In this document: piece by piece, positions 1 through 9,205 of the stretch
Layout of the letters: the number at the start of each line of letters is the position of its first letter
Position numbering within the stretch: position 1 is the stretch's first letter
Source of the DNA: Streptomyces sp. NRRL WC-3742
GTDB lineage: Bacteria; Actinomycetota; Actinomycetes; Streptomycetales; Streptomycetaceae
DNA length: 64,000 bases
Direction: 5' to 3'
NCBI RefSeq assembly: GCF_000720635.1
Contig: NZ_JOCF01000025.1
Span: forward strand, 1 to 64,000
The notes under the pieces: generated by a model
What the model was told of the DNA's origin: nothing
The model's database searches: none
What the model saw: the letters and a program-made list of their open reading frames with translations, nothing else
Program-made: the position numbers and the translations under genes

Positions 1-19
1 GGTGGAGGGAGTCAGGGTG

Positions 20-787
20 ATGGGGATGGGTGGCCGGCGGGTGGCGGCTGTGGTGGTGGCGGTTGTGGTGGGTGGGGGGGTGGGGGGTTGTTCTTCCGGG
101 GGGTCGAAGGGGGAATCGGCGGCCACGGGGGCGGGGGTGCCTTCGGCTGTGGTGACGGGGGGTTCGCAGGCGCCTGCGAGTGCTGCGGGGGCGGCGGTGC
201 CGACCGGGGCGGCGTCGGTGTCGGCGGCGGCGTCGAAGCCGGCGGCTCCGGTGGCGGCTGCGCCGGGGGCGGATCTGGAGGCGGTGCTGCTGGACGACAA
301 GGTGGTCGGGCAGGTGCTGCCGGACGGCAAGGCGATGGCGGGGTGGGACGAGGAGCGGCGGCGGGTTGATACGGCCGACCACAAGATCACCTGTACGGCG
401 GGGACGAACCTGTGTGCCGGGAAGCCGTTGAGCGGGCAGGTGCGGTACTCGTCGGGGGACCAGGTGGCGAGGTTCCTGGTGGACACGCTGCCGAGCCGGG
501 ATGCGGCGAAGGAGCGGTTGAAGGAGTCGTACGCCTCGTACGCGGCGGGGTCGTTCCAGAAGGTGGACACGCCGACGGTGGGCAGTGAGAGCCAGGCGTT
601 CCAGGGGCAGGGCGGCGGGAACGACGGGGTCAGCATCGTGTGGCGTTCGGGCACGGTGGTGGCGAGCGTGAGCACCGAGGGCGGGGCGGGGGACGTGGTG
701 GCGGCGCGGAAGTTCGCGGCGATGCTGGCGCAGCGGATCGAGCAGGCGCAGGAGGGGAAGACGCCCGACGCCGTGCTCGGGGCTTAG
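20..787 (+). CDS. Putative lipoprotein, function unknown
   Basis: About 255 aa. A GGAGGG ribosome site at 4-9 precedes GTG 17 and ATG 20; I chose ATG 20, and upstream sequence is cut off by the window edge. The N-terminus has two arginines, a Val/Ala/Gly hydrophobic stretch and a lipobox ending VGGC with Cys at about residue 24, so the protein should be anchored to the outer face of the membrane. Residues 25-95 are a low-complexity Ala/Gly/Ser/Pro/Thr spacer; the rest (from DLEAVLLDD) looks globular and contains two cysteines in a TCTAGTNLCAG stretch that could form a disulfide. I do not recognise the globular domain. The gene ends with TAG and is followed by a long non-coding stretch. Confidence 0.75.
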   Translation: MGMGGRRVAAVVVAVVVGGGVGGCSSGGSKGESAATGAGVPSAVVTGGSQAPASAAGAAVPTGAASVSAAASKPAAPVAAAPGADLEAVLLDDKVVGQVLPDGKAMAGWDEERRRVDTADHKITCTAGTNLCAGKPLSGQVRYSSGDQVARFLVDTLPSRDAAKERLKESYASYAAGSFQKVDTPTVGSESQAFQGQGGGNDGVSIVWRSGTVVASVSTEGGAGDVVAARKFAAMLAQRIEQAQEGKTPDAVLGA

Positions 788-1193
788 GAGCGGAGAAGGA
801 GGAGGCCCCGAGCCTGCGGGGAGTCAGCTGTGGCGGGGCTCCCAGCGGAAGAGGCGGCGGCCACGGAAGCCCTCCGCGACGAGCATTCCCTCCGCGAGGA
901 CGAACAGCACGGCGTCCCCCCGTGCCCGGGCCGGTCAGGACACGGGCGTGATCGATCCGGACAGGCCCGGGCAGCGCACGCTCAAGCCCGCCGCTCACCG
1001 CACCGGGGGCGGGGGTGCGCCGCTCCTGCGGACCGCCGTCCGGTGCGCGCAACTGGAGTCGAATGACGTGCACGCAACCAAGACTGACGGATACCCGGGG
1101 TGGATCGGGCCACGAACGGGTGTCAGAAATCTGTCAGGCAGCAAGATGCCACGGTCGCCCGCCCAACCGGCCCGCACAGTGCGGAGATTGGGC

Positions 1194-1214
1194 GAACGAC
1201 GGATCGGGTCGTTC
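1194..1214. promoter_or_regulatory. Operator-like inverted repeat
   Basis: GAACGAC, 7-nt spacer, GTCGTTC: perfect 7-bp arms. They are nested in a looser outer repeat (GGGCGA on the left, TCGCCC on the right). It lies about 350 nt before the HSP90 operon. The protein that would bind is unknown, and it does not match the HspR HAIR consensus. Confidence 0.4.
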
Positions 1215-1286
1215 ACAACTCGCCCATTCCGTGGGCAGTTCATCTCCGCGAGAGCGTTCTACCGTCGTACAGCTGACGCTGCGCTG

Positions 1287-1303
1287 ACCCCCTCGAAGGG
1301 GGT
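1287..1303 (+). terminator. Short perfect hairpin
   Basis: ACCCCCT, loop CGA, AGGGGGT. A 7-bp GC-rich stem with no T-run after it. It could end transcription from the upstream lipoprotein or be part of a 5' leader; the sequence does not decide between these. Confidence 0.35.
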
Positions 1304-1564
1304 GCGCGCACCTCGCCGGCTTCTCGTCGGTCGCCGAAGGCTGGGGGAGACGCCCGCTCATCCGACGTGATCCGAAAGACACGGTCTGGGACGGCCGAGG
1401 CCCCACGGCCCCCGGACCTGCCCGGGACCCACCGCGGCCCGGAGGACGGGCCATGGGCGCTGGGCTGCGCAAACGGATGTCGGCCGGGCGTGATATGTAC
1501 TCAGTCTGGGTGGCCGCTGTTCGGCCATGCGAATGATGCCGATGATGTTCGAGGGGGCCATGAC

Positions 1565-2653
1565 ATGCCGCTGTTCCGACGCCGCTCCGGCGGGGAGGGA
1601 ACGCAGAGCCGAGCGGGGCTGTTCGGTTTCGGCCGGCGGGCCGCCGAGGCTCCCACGGGCGCGCCCACGGGCGCGCCCGTAGCCGGGTCCGCGTCCGCGC
1701 CGGGGAGCAGCCGCGCGGCCACGGGTTCGGCGCCACGGATCGACCCCGCCTTCGGGGACGAGGCCGTGCGCCTCATGCTGGACCAGGCCGCCGCCGGGGA
1801 CTGGGCCGCCCTGCGCCCCGCCCTGGCCGCCGTCACCGACGGCGCCGAGCTGACCTGGCTGGTCATGACGATCGTCGACCGGCCCCGCGTCGAGGAGTGG
1901 TCCGCCCGCGCCGTCGCCGAGGCCCCGGACGACACCCTCGCCCTGCTCGTCTCCGGCGCCCGGCACATCACCTGGGGCTGGGAGGCCCGCAGCAGCGCCC
2001 GCGCCAAGCACGTCTCCGAGGACCAGTGGAAGCTGTTCCACGAGCGCCTGGAGATCGCCGAGGAGCAGCTGCTGGAGGTCGCCGAGCGCGAGCCGTCCTG
2101 GCTGGCCCCCTGGTACTTCCTGCAGATCAGCGCCCGCGGCATCTCCCTCGGCCCGGAGATCGCCACCTGCCGCTTCGAGGCCGCGGTGCGCCGCGCCCCC
2201 GAGCACCCGGCCTCCCACCGCCAGCGCCTGCAGCAGCTGTGCGCCAAGTGGGGCGGCTCGCACGACGAGATGCACGAGTTCGCCCGCTCCGCCATGCTGG
2301 CCGCCCCCGAGGGCAGCCCGCTGGGCGAGCTGGTGGTCCTCGCCCACCTGGAGCGCTGGATCGACCTGCCCGACGGCGAGGACCACGCCTACTTGACGAG
2401 CCCCACGGTGCTCGCCGAGCTCCAGGAGGCCGCGTTCCGTTCGGTCCTCCACCCGGACTTCGTGCCCACCCGCGGCTGGCAGTCGACGTTCAACACCTTC
2501 GCGATGGCCTTCTCCCTCGCCGACCAGCCCCGGACGGCCCGCCTGCTGTTCGACGCCCTGGACGGCGCGGTCACCGAGTCCCCCTGGCACTACCTCGCGG
2601 GAGACCCGGTCAAGGCTTTCAAGGCCCACCGCGACCGCGCCGCCGCGTACTGA
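1565..2653 (+). CDS. Conserved-type hypothetical protein upstream of HSP90 gene
   Basis: 362 aa. ATG 1565 sits 7 nt after a GAGGGGG ribosome site, so I prefer it to longer versions reading from about 1367. The first 60 residues are Arg/Gly/Ala-rich and include a 12-bp tandem repeat encoding PTGA-PTGA. The remaining ~300 residues look alpha-helical and soluble, rich in Trp and Glu, with no signal peptide or membrane segment. No domain recognised. It is the first gene of a same-strand run with an HSP90-family gene (52 nt later) and a TPR gene, so it is likely a partner or client adaptor of that chaperone unit; this is inference from position only. Confidence 0.8.
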   Translation: MPLFRRRSGGEGTQSRAGLFGFGRRAAEAPTGAPTGAPVAGSASAPGSSRAATGSAPRIDPAFGDEAVRLMLDQAAAGDWAALRPALAAVTDGAELTWLVMTIVDRPRVEEWSARAVAEAPDDTLALLVSGARHITWGWEARSSARAKHVSEDQWKLFHERLEIAEEQLLEVAEREPSWLAPWYFLQISARGISLGPEIATCRFEAAVRRAPEHPASHRQRLQQLCAKWGGSHDEMHEFARSAMLAAPEGSPLGELVVLAHLERWIDLPDGEDHAYLTSPTVLAELQEAAFRSVLHPDFVPTRGWQSTFNTFAMAFSLADQPRTARLLFDALDGAVTESPWHYLAGDPVKAFKAHRDRAAAY

Positions 2654-2705
2654 CGCCGCGCCCTCGAACTCCAGACACCCGTTTCCGCGACCGAAAGAGC
2701 CTCCG

Positions 2706-4586
2706 GTGTCCCCAACCGACAACCCGACGAGTGCGCACACCTTCCAGGTGGACCTGCGCGGCCTGGTGGACCTGCTCTCCCACCACCTCTACTCCAGCCC
2801 GCGCGTCTACCTGCGCGAGCTGATGCAGAACGCGGTGGACGCGATCTCCGCCCGCCGCGCCCTCGACCCGCAGGCCCCGGCGGGCATCACCGTCCGCGCC
2901 GACGACGAGCTGAGCATCACCGACACCGGCATCGGCCTGACCGAGCAGGACGTCCACACCTTCCTCGCCACCATCGGCCGCAGCTCCAAGCGCGACGCCG
3001 ACGGCCGCCTCGACGGCGACGGCCTGGCCAAGGCCCGCGGCGACTTCATCGGCCAGTTCGGCATCGGCCTGCTCGCCTGCTTCGTCGTCGCCGACGAGAT
3101 CACCGTCGTCACCCGCCACGCCGGCTCCCCCGACGCCCCCGTCATCGAGTGGCGCGGCATGTCCGACGGCAGCTACACCATCCGCACCCTGCCCTCCTCG
3201 GCCAAGCCCGAGCCCGGCACCACCGTCACCCTCGCCCCGCGCGCCGACGCCGCCGAGTGGACCCGCCCGGCCCGGGTGATCTCCCTGGCCCGGGACTTCG
3301 GCAGCCTGCTGCGCCACGACGTCACCGTCGTCGACGCGGGCGGCACCGAGCACCGGATCAACCGCACCCCGCCCTGGGCCGAGCGCCACACCTCCCCGGT
3401 CACCCGGCGCGAGGCGCTCACCGCGTACTGCCGCGAGACCTTCGACTTCACCCCGCTGGACACCATCGACCTCGACCTGCCGCTCGTCGGCCTGCGCGGC
3501 GTCGCCTACGTCCTGCCCGACGCCGCCCCGCCCTCGCGCCGCAACGGCCACCGGGTGCACCTCAAGGGCATGCTGCTCTCCGACCAGGCGCCCGAACTCC
3601 TCCCGGACTGGGCGTTCTTCGTCCGCTGCGTTGTCGACACCGACGGCCTGCGCCCCACCGCCTCCCGCGAGGGCCTGTACGCGGACGAGACCCTCGCCGC
3701 CGTGCGCGACGCGCTCGGCGTCCGCATCCGCGACTGGCTGACGGGCCTGTCCGCCAGCGACCCGGCCCTGCTGCACCGCTTCCTGTCCGTCCACCACCTG
3801 GCCGTCAAGGAACTCGCCCGCTACGACGACGAGTTGTTGCGGATGATGCTGCCCTGGCTGCCGTTCGAGACCACCGACGGCAACGTCACCCTCGACGAGT
3901 TCGCCCGCAGCCACCCGGTGGTGCTGGTCACCCGCACCGTCGAGGAGTTCCGCCAGGTCGCCCCGATCGCCGGCGCCGCCGGCCTCGGCGTCGTCAACGG
4001 CGGCTACACCTACGACCGCGACCTCGTGCACCGCCTGCCCGAGATCCGCCCCGGAGTCTCCGTCTCCGACCTCGACCCGGGCACCGTCACCGCCCACCTG
4101 GACACCGTCGACCCGGCCGCCGAACTGGCCGCCAACGCCTTCCTGTCCATCGCCCGCGAGGTCGTCGGCCGCTTCGACTGCGACGTCGCCCTTCGCAGCT
4201 TCCACCCCACCAACGCCCCCGCCCTGCTGCTGGACAACCGCGAGGCCCGCCACGAGCGCACCCGCTCCCAGCTCGCCGACGAGGCCGACGGCCTCTGGGC
4301 GGACATCCTCGGCTCCCTGCGGGCCGAGGTGCCCCGCGCCCAGCTGGTGCTCAACCACCTCAACCCGCTGGTGCGCCGCGCCGCCACCGTCACCAGCCGC
4401 GAGCTGGCCGTCACCGCCGTCGAGGCGCTGTACGGGCAGGCCGTGCTGATGACCCGCCGCCCGCTCAAGGCCAGCGAGTCGGCCCTGCTCAACCGCTCCT
4501 TCATCAGCCTGCTCGACCACGCCATGCTCGGCCACGAGGCGGCCGGCGCCGCCGGTAGCGCCGGAACCGACGAGAAGGAGGCGTGA
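2706..4586 (+). CDS. HSP90-family ATPase (HtpG-like)
   Basis: 626 aa, GTG start at 2706. The N-terminal GHKL ATPase domain has the HSP90 signatures: RELMQNAVDA with catalytic Glu38 and Asn42, DTGIGLT with Asp73, and GQFGIGLLACF (about 116-126). A later SREGLYAD stretch matches the middle-domain SRE-loop. The sequence is clearly divergent from housekeeping HtpG, notably in the C-terminal third, which lacks an obvious MEEVD-type tail, as in other bacteria. It should be a cytosolic ATP-driven chaperone. The stop TGA overlaps the ATG of the following TPR gene (TGATG), so the two are translationally coupled. TPR proteins are the classic HSP90 partners, which makes the pairing functionally suggestive. 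Confidence 0.93.
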   Translation: MSPTDNPTSAHTFQVDLRGLVDLLSHHLYSSPRVYLRELMQNAVDAISARRALDPQAPAGITVRADDELSITDTGIGLTEQDVHTFLATIGRSSKRDADGRLDGDGLAKARGDFIGQFGIGLLACFVVADEITVVTRHAGSPDAPVIEWRGMSDGSYTIRTLPSSAKPEPGTTVTLAPRADAAEWTRPARVISLARDFGSLLRHDVTVVDAGGTEHRINRTPPWAERHTSPVTRREALTAYCRETFDFTPLDTIDLDLPLVGLRGVAYVLPDAAPPSRRNGHRVHLKGMLLSDQAPELLPDWAFFVRCVVDTDGLRPTASREGLYADETLAAVRDALGVRIRDWLTGLSASDPALLHRFLSVHHLAVKELARYDDELLRMMLPWLPFETTDGNVTLDEFARSHPVVLVTRTVEEFRQVAPIAGAAGLGVVNGGYTYDRDLVHRLPEIRPGVSVSDLDPGTVTAHLDTVDPAAELAANAFLSIAREVVGRFDCDVALRSFHPTNAPALLLDNREARHERTRSQLADEADGLWADILGSLRAEVPRAQLVLNHLNPLVRRAATVTSRELAVTAVEALYGQAVLMTRRPLKASESALLNRSFISLLDHAMLGHEAAGAAGSAGTDEKEA

Positions 4587-7513
4587 TGCTGGACACCCCC
4601 GAGGCGGTGATGGCCGCGCTGCGCGAGAACGACGCCCGCCCGTACGGCCGCACCCGCACGGTCACGGCCGAGGAACTCGTCGACGCCGCCGAGCAGTTCG
4701 AGGACACCGAGATCCGCTCCATGGCCCTCATGGAGCTGATGGAGGCATACGAGTACGACGGCGAGAGCAACAAGAGCCCCGTCGTCTTCGCCCGCATCCT
4801 CAAGCTCTGGGACCAGGACCCGGACGGGTTCAGCGAATGGGCCCGGCACCAGGTGTTCTGGCGCTTCAAGTGGGTGGCCAGCGCCCTGCTGGACACCCCG
4901 GACGTGCCGCTGGCCGCGATCGAGCGCTGGCACACCGAGATGCGCGACCGCTACCGCGCGGCCGGCTTCGACCTCCAGCCGTACTACGCCCGGCGCTACC
5001 ACCTCGCCGTCGAGACCGGCATCGAGGTGCAGAACGCCTACGAGCTGTGGACGGCCCGCCCCCGCACCGAGCTGAGCGACTGCCACGCCTGCGAGACCCG
5101 CAGCCGCGCCCGGCACTTCCTGCGCGCCGGGGACGACGCCCGCGCCCTGGAGATCCTCGCCCCGGTGCTCTCGGGCCGCAGCACCTGCGAGGAGGAGCCC
5201 TACCTCAGCCAGTCCGTCGCCCTGCTGCCGCTGCTGCGCCGCGGCAAACTGGACGAGGCCCGCTCCGCCCACCTGTCCGGCTACCGCTACGCCCGCGGCA
5301 AGTCCGCGATGCTGGGCGCGATCGGCCGGCACATCGAGTTCTGCGCCCTGTCCGGCAACGAGCCGCGCGGCCTCGAACTGCTCGCCGAGAACCGCGAGCT
5401 GTTCTCGGTCACGGGCGAGCCGGGCTCCCGGCTCTCCTTCCTGACCGGCGTCGAGGTGCTGCTGGCCGCCCTCGCGGGCGCCGGCCACGGCGAGCTGACG
5501 GTCAGCGGCCCGGCCGGCACCGCCTGGACGGTCGACACCCTCCTCGCCCACGTCCGCACCGAGGCCGACGCCCTGGCCGCCCGCTTCGACGCCCGCAACG
5601 GCACCGACGCGGTCAGCGCCGACCGCCGCGAGCGCCTGGCCGGCACCCCGCTGCTGGCCGAACCGCTGGCCCTGGGCGTGCGCGCCGCCGCCGCGCCCGA
5701 GGTCGCCGCCGCCCCGGCCGTCGCGCCCGCCCCGCGCCGCGAGGTCGAGCCCGAGCCGGAGGACTTCACCGCCCTGGTGCTGCGCGCCCGCGAGCTGGAC
5801 CTGCTCGGCCACCCGGACGCCGACCGCCTCTGGCACCGCATCGCCGAGCGCACCCAGGCCGAGGGCTTCGTCCACCCCGAGGACGCGCAGCTCGGCAGCC
5901 CCGAACGGCTCGAGGCCGAACTGGTCGAGCAGCGCGCCCACGACGAGCTGGACAAGGACCACCACGAGGCCGGCCGCGCCGAACTCGCCGCCGCCGCCGA
6001 GCTGTTCGAGCGGGCCGGGATGCCCGGCCAGGCCCTGATGGTGCGCACCCGCGCGCTGATCGTGGGCCTCGGCGAGGACGAGGCCCAGGGCGGTCACCCC
6101 GTCGACTGGCCGGCCCTGGACGAGGCCCTGAACGCCGCCGAGGCGCTGCGGGCCACCAGCGGCACCGCCGTCGAGGGCGGGATGACGGACGACGACTACC
6201 TGATCGTCCTGCAGTCCCGCGCCTACGCCGCCCACCAGGACCTCGTCGAGGCCCTGCCGGAGCCCTCCGCCGAGGTCGTGGCCCGCTTCGAGGCCGTCAC
6301 CGGCGCCTACCGGAAGGCCGCCGAGTCCCTCGGCTCCGAGCGCCGCGCCGCCACCTCCCGCCAGTACACCGCCGACGCGGCCGCCCGGCAGGGCCGGATG
6401 CCCGAGGCGGTGGCCGAACTGCGCGAGGTGCTCGCCCAGTTGGACACCTGCGGCCTGCCCTGGCACACCCCCCGGGTGCTCGGGCTGCTGGGCCAGGTGC
6501 TGCTGCAGTCCGGCGAGTGGACGCAGGCCCTCGAGGTGTTCCACCGGGCCCTGGCCGAGGCGTCCCGCTGGGGCGACGACTCCTACCCGTACGCCCCGAC
6601 GTACATGATGCTCGGCCACGCGAGCATGCAGTCCGGGGACTCCGGCGGCGCCGTGCGCGCCCTCTCGGAGGCCGCCGCCCGCTTCGACCGCCGGGGCCCC
6701 GAGGCCGCCGAGGAGGCCGCCCAGGTGCGGCTGCAGCTGGCCGACGTGCTGCGCTCCATGGAGCGCACCGGGGACGCGGTGGCCGTCCTGGAGTCGGTGC
6801 TGCTGGACGCGGAGCGCCTCGACGAGCGGCTTCTCGCCCAGGCCCGTCTGGACCTCGCCCGGGGCCTGGCCGAGCTGGACGAGTGGCGCGACGCGGCCGA
6901 GGAGTTCCTGCGCCTGGCCGACGCGGTGGCCGGCTGGGAGGACCAGGAGACCCACACCATGGTCGCCTGCGAGGCGTCCATCGCCCTGGCCCACGCCGGG
7001 CGCTGGGACGCCGCCGAGGCGGCGGTCGCCCGCGCCCGCGCCTCGCACGAGAAGGCCCCCCAGGTCGACCAGCTGTGCGGAACGCTTCGCGAGCTGGCCA
7101 AGCTGACGGTGCGCGAGCACGGCCCGGACGGGCTGGACGCGGCGCTCGCCCACATCGCCGCCGCCGACGAGGTCGGCGAGAACGCCCGCCGCCTCGGCCA
7201 GGACCACACCGAGTGGTACGTGCGCGGCGCCTCGCACTACGAGCGGGGGCGCTGCCTGGCCATCGTCGGCCGGTACGAGGAGGGCCTGGCCGAGCTGGAG
7301 CGGGCCGTCCTCGAGTACGAGCGCGGCGGGCCGCAGGCGGAGGCGCCCCGGGCGGAGGCCGTCCGACTGGCGGCGCTGGTCGAGGGCACGGACCTCGGGC
7401 GCACCAAGGAGGCGAAGCGCCGGCTCGCGGCCGCCATCCAGCGGTGCGAGGCGGCGGGGTTGCCGGAGGCGGCGCAGATCCTGGCGGAGCTGCGGGACCA
7501 GCTGACGGACTGA
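4586..7513 (+). CDS. Large TPR-repeat protein coupled to HSP90
   Basis: 975 aa. AAGGAGG at 4575-4581 supports ATG 4586 (a GTG at 4583 is also in frame). The protein is almost wholly alpha-helical with repeated 30-40 residue helical pairs, for example ALEVFHRALAEASRWGD and AAEEFLRLADAVAGWED, typical of TPR arrays; about residues 370-400 form an Ala/Pro linker separating an N-terminal (1-370) from a C-terminal array (400-975). No signal peptide or membrane segment. It overlaps the HSP90 stop by one base. Likely role: scaffold or co-chaperone that feeds clients to, or is folded by, the neighbouring HSP90; client unknown. It ends just before a strong terminator. Confidence 0.85.
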   Translation: MLDTPEAVMAALRENDARPYGRTRTVTAEELVDAAEQFEDTEIRSMALMELMEAYEYDGESNKSPVVFARILKLWDQDPDGFSEWARHQVFWRFKWVASALLDTPDVPLAAIERWHTEMRDRYRAAGFDLQPYYARRYHLAVETGIEVQNAYELWTARPRTELSDCHACETRSRARHFLRAGDDARALEILAPVLSGRSTCEEEPYLSQSVALLPLLRRGKLDEARSAHLSGYRYARGKSAMLGAIGRHIEFCALSGNEPRGLELLAENRELFSVTGEPGSRLSFLTGVEVLLAALAGAGHGELTVSGPAGTAWTVDTLLAHVRTEADALAARFDARNGTDAVSADRRERLAGTPLLAEPLALGVRAAAAPEVAAAPAVAPAPRREVEPEPEDFTALVLRARELDLLGHPDADRLWHRIAERTQAEGFVHPEDAQLGSPERLEAELVEQRAHDELDKDHHEAGRAELAAAAELFERAGMPGQALMVRTRALIVGLGEDEAQGGHPVDWPALDEALNAAEALRATSGTAVEGGMTDDDYLIVLQSRAYAAHQDLVEALPEPSAEVVARFEAVTGAYRKAAESLGSERRAATSRQYTADAAARQGRMPEAVAELREVLAQLDTCGLPWHTPRVLGLLGQVLLQSGEWTQALEVFHRALAEASRWGDDSYPYAPTYMMLGHASMQSGDSGGAVRALSEAAARFDRRGPEAAEEAAQVRLQLADVLRSMERTGDAVAVLESVLLDAERLDERLLAQARLDLARGLAELDEWRDAAEEFLRLADAVAGWEDQETHTMVACEASIALAHAGRWDAAEAAVARARASHEKAPQVDQLCGTLRELAKLTVREHGPDGLDAALAHIAAADEVGENARRLGQDHTEWYVRGASHYERGRCLAIVGRYEEGLAELERAVLEYERGGPQAEAPRAEAVRLAALVEGTDLGRTKEAKRRLAAAIQRCEAAGLPEAAQILAELRDQLTD

Positions 7514-7528
7514 CCTTTCGCGAGGGGG

Positions 7529-7564
7529 AAGGGGGCGGGCGCTTCGACGGGCGCCCGCCCCCTT
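7529..7564. terminator. Bidirectional terminator
   Basis: Perfect 14-bp stem, arms AAGGGGGCGGGCGC and GCGCCCGCCCCCTT, 8-nt loop TTCGACGG. It lies between the convergent TPR gene (ends 7513) and chitinase gene (ends 7605), and both strands carry a pyrimidine tail, so it can serve both. Confidence 0.85.
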
Positions 7565-7604
7565 CTTCGCGTTCGGGATCGAGTTCGGGGGTCGCGTTCG
7601 AGGA

Positions 7605-8942
7605 TCAGCAGGGGCCGTCGTCGGCCCAGACGCCCCACTGGCCGCTGGCGCTCGGCACCTCGTTGGTCGTCCACCACTTGGCGTGGTAGTTGTGCCCGTT
7701 GTACGAGACCTTGTTGCCGCCGGTGTACACGGCGCCGGCGCTCCACGCCGGGGCGGTGCAGGTGCCGGGCGTGGGCACCGGGGTGGTCGGGGTGCCCGGG
7801 CCGGTCGGCGGGGTGCTCGGGGGAGTGGTGGGCGGGGTGGTGGGCGGCGTCGCGCCGGCGAACTTCACCGTGTACTTGGTGAAGTCCCAGTCGTTCTGCG
7901 CCACGCTGGAGCAGGAGCCGGACAGCCCCGGGTCGACCGGGCCGGAGCACTGGCGGTCGCGGTTGACGGACCAGTAGGTGTACCGGGCCAGGCCGTGCGC
8001 GGTGGCGAAGTCCAGGACGGCCTGGAAGTCCGCCTGGCGGAAGTACTCGGCGGCGTCGGTGCGGCCGTTCATCATGGAGACGCCCTCGTGGGCGTAGGCG
8101 GTGGCCTCGTCCCAGCCGAAGACGTTCCGCAGGATCTGGTTGAACTTGGTGAGCGCGTCGGTCTGGGCCGCCGCGCCGTTGAAGCCGCCGTCGAACGGCA
8201 TGATGGAGAAGTTGTTCGGCGTGAAGCCCTGGGACTTGGCCTCGTTGAGCATCTGGGTGCCGAACCAGCCGGTGCCCGCGTTCGTCCCGGCGGTGGTGAC
8301 CGAGACGTAGAGGCCCGGGTTGTTCTGCTGGAGGATCCTCGCCGCGCCGATCTCGTTGTGGATGGCGGCGGTGTTCTCGTACTCCGGCTCCTCGAGGTCG
8401 AAGTCGACCGCCTTGAGTCCGTACTTGGTGATGACCTTCTGGTACCCGGCGGCGGTGGCCTCCGGGGTGCCGCAGACCTGGCCGAGCTTGGTGCCGCCGT
8501 ACCCGCCGACGGACACGGAGACGTCCCCGCCCTTGCCGCGGACGGTCTGGATGACGCCCGGCATGGTGGTGTCGGTGTCGATCGAGGAGGTGCCGCCCCA
8601 GGCGGGCGAGCAGGAGTTGCCCTGCGCGAGGATGAAGGCCAGCTGGAACGCCTTCTGGCCGGTGGCGTCCATGACGGCGGCCGCGTCCGGCGGGCTGTTG
8701 TCCTCGGGCATCAGGTAGGGCGCGGAGGCGTACCAGTTGCTGCCCAGGCCGCCGCCCGTGGTGTCCGCGGCGGAGGCGGAGGCGGAGCCGGTGGCGGTCA
8801 GGGCGGCGACGCCGCCGGCGACCAGGCCGAGCACCCCGGCGACGGCCAGGGCGGCGCGGCTGCGGCGCCTGCGGGGCGCGGTCGCGGGGACGGTGTCTGG
8901 CACGGTTTCTGGCAGGTGTCGGGCGGGAACTGCGCGTTCCAT
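7605..8942 (-). CDS. Secreted GH18 chitinase with C-terminal chitin-binding module
   Basis: 445 aa; ATG at 8942 with GGAAAGG upstream. A signal peptide (RRRRSR, hydrophobic core, ASASA cleavage region) is followed by a GH18 catalytic domain (about 60-350). The catalytic DxDxE motif is seen as DFDLE, with the glutamate as expected acid/base; the first Asp of the longer DxxDxDxE pattern is Lys. YTYWSVNRDRQC is typical of the family's C-terminal end. A Thr/Pro linker (TPPTTPP repeats) leads to a CBM5/12-type module of about 45 residues with APAWSAGAVYTGG and AKWWTTNEVP. Hydrolyses chitin outside the cell. A DasR-like operator lies 115 bp upstream, so induction by N-acetylglucosamine/chitin breakdown products is likely. 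Confidence 0.93.
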   Translation of the reverse strand: MERAVPARHLPETVPDTVPATAPRRRRSRAALAVAGVLGLVAGGVAALTATGSASASAADTTGGGLGSNWYASAPYLMPEDNSPPDAAAVMDATGQKAFQLAFILAQGNSCSPAWGGTSSIDTDTTMPGVIQTVRGKGGDVSVSVGGYGGTKLGQVCGTPEATAAGYQKVITKYGLKAVDFDLEEPEYENTAAIHNEIGAARILQQNNPGLYVSVTTAGTNAGTGWFGTQMLNEAKSQGFTPNNFSIMPFDGGFNGAAAQTDALTKFNQILRNVFGWDEATAYAHEGVSMMNGRTDAAEYFRQADFQAVLDFATAHGLARYTYWSVNRDRQCSGPVDPGLSGSCSSVAQNDWDFTKYTVKFAGATPPTTPPTTPPSTPPTGPGTPTTPVPTPGTCTAPAWSAGAVYTGGNKVSYNGHNYHAKWWTTNEVPSASGQWGVWADDGPC

Positions 8943-9056
8943 CGGGTGGGCCTTTCCGGAAACGGCTGTGGGGGAAGTGGCCGGTCGCGCCAGGGAGGGG
9001 GTGGCGCGGGATCGGCCGAACCGTCCACGGGCACGCGGTACTTGCCGTGGACTGCC

Positions 9057-9072
9057 ACTGGTATAGACCTGT
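9057..9072. promoter_or_regulatory. DasR-responsive element (dre)-like operator
   Basis: ACTGGTATAGACCTGT, an imperfect palindrome. It matches the dre consensus ACTGGTCTAGACCACT at 13 of 16 positions by hand comparison. It is 115 bp upstream of the chitinase ATG, on the correct side for that gene. DasR, a GntR-family repressor, is known to control chitinase genes in streptomycetes through such sites and to be released by amino-sugar phosphates. Confidence 0.75.
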
Positions 9073-9205
9073 GGCGGAGCCCAGGTCAAGACCTTCCGCC
9101 GTACGCGCCAGGACAGGCTCCAGTCCTCGGCCCGGCCGAGCAGGTGGTCGGCCTGCGCCCGCCGCCGCACCGAAGGTTCGTCAACGAGCCGGTTAGAGTG
9201 GCGGG

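Larger units (their letters stand above)
788..1564. other. Long intergenic region (777 nt)
   Basis: No convincing gene is visible here: the open frames on both strands are short or lack codon-position GC bias. It holds an inverted repeat at 1194-1214, a small hairpin at 1287-1303, and presumably the promoter of the HSP90 operon near its right end. A 28-codon minus-strand frame ends at 824. The size is large for this compact genome and leaves room for a 5' UTR or an unrecognised RNA. Confidence 0.6.

Noticed and set aside
824..910. 28-codon minus-strand frame opening MLFVLAEGMLVAEGFRGRR
   Set aside because: It looks somewhat protein-like, but it is very short, lacks a ribosome site, and a TGA lies just upstream; not enough to call a gene.
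1358..2740. 460-codon open frame on the minus strand over the 362-aa gene
   Set aside because: Antisense shadow of a GC-rich gene: Gly/Val/Ala-rich composition, no domain, no start signal.
4010..7237. Very long minus-strand open frame opposite the TPR and HSP90 genes
   Set aside because: Typical antisense open frame in high-GC DNA; the plus strand shows the TPR and HSP90 motifs.
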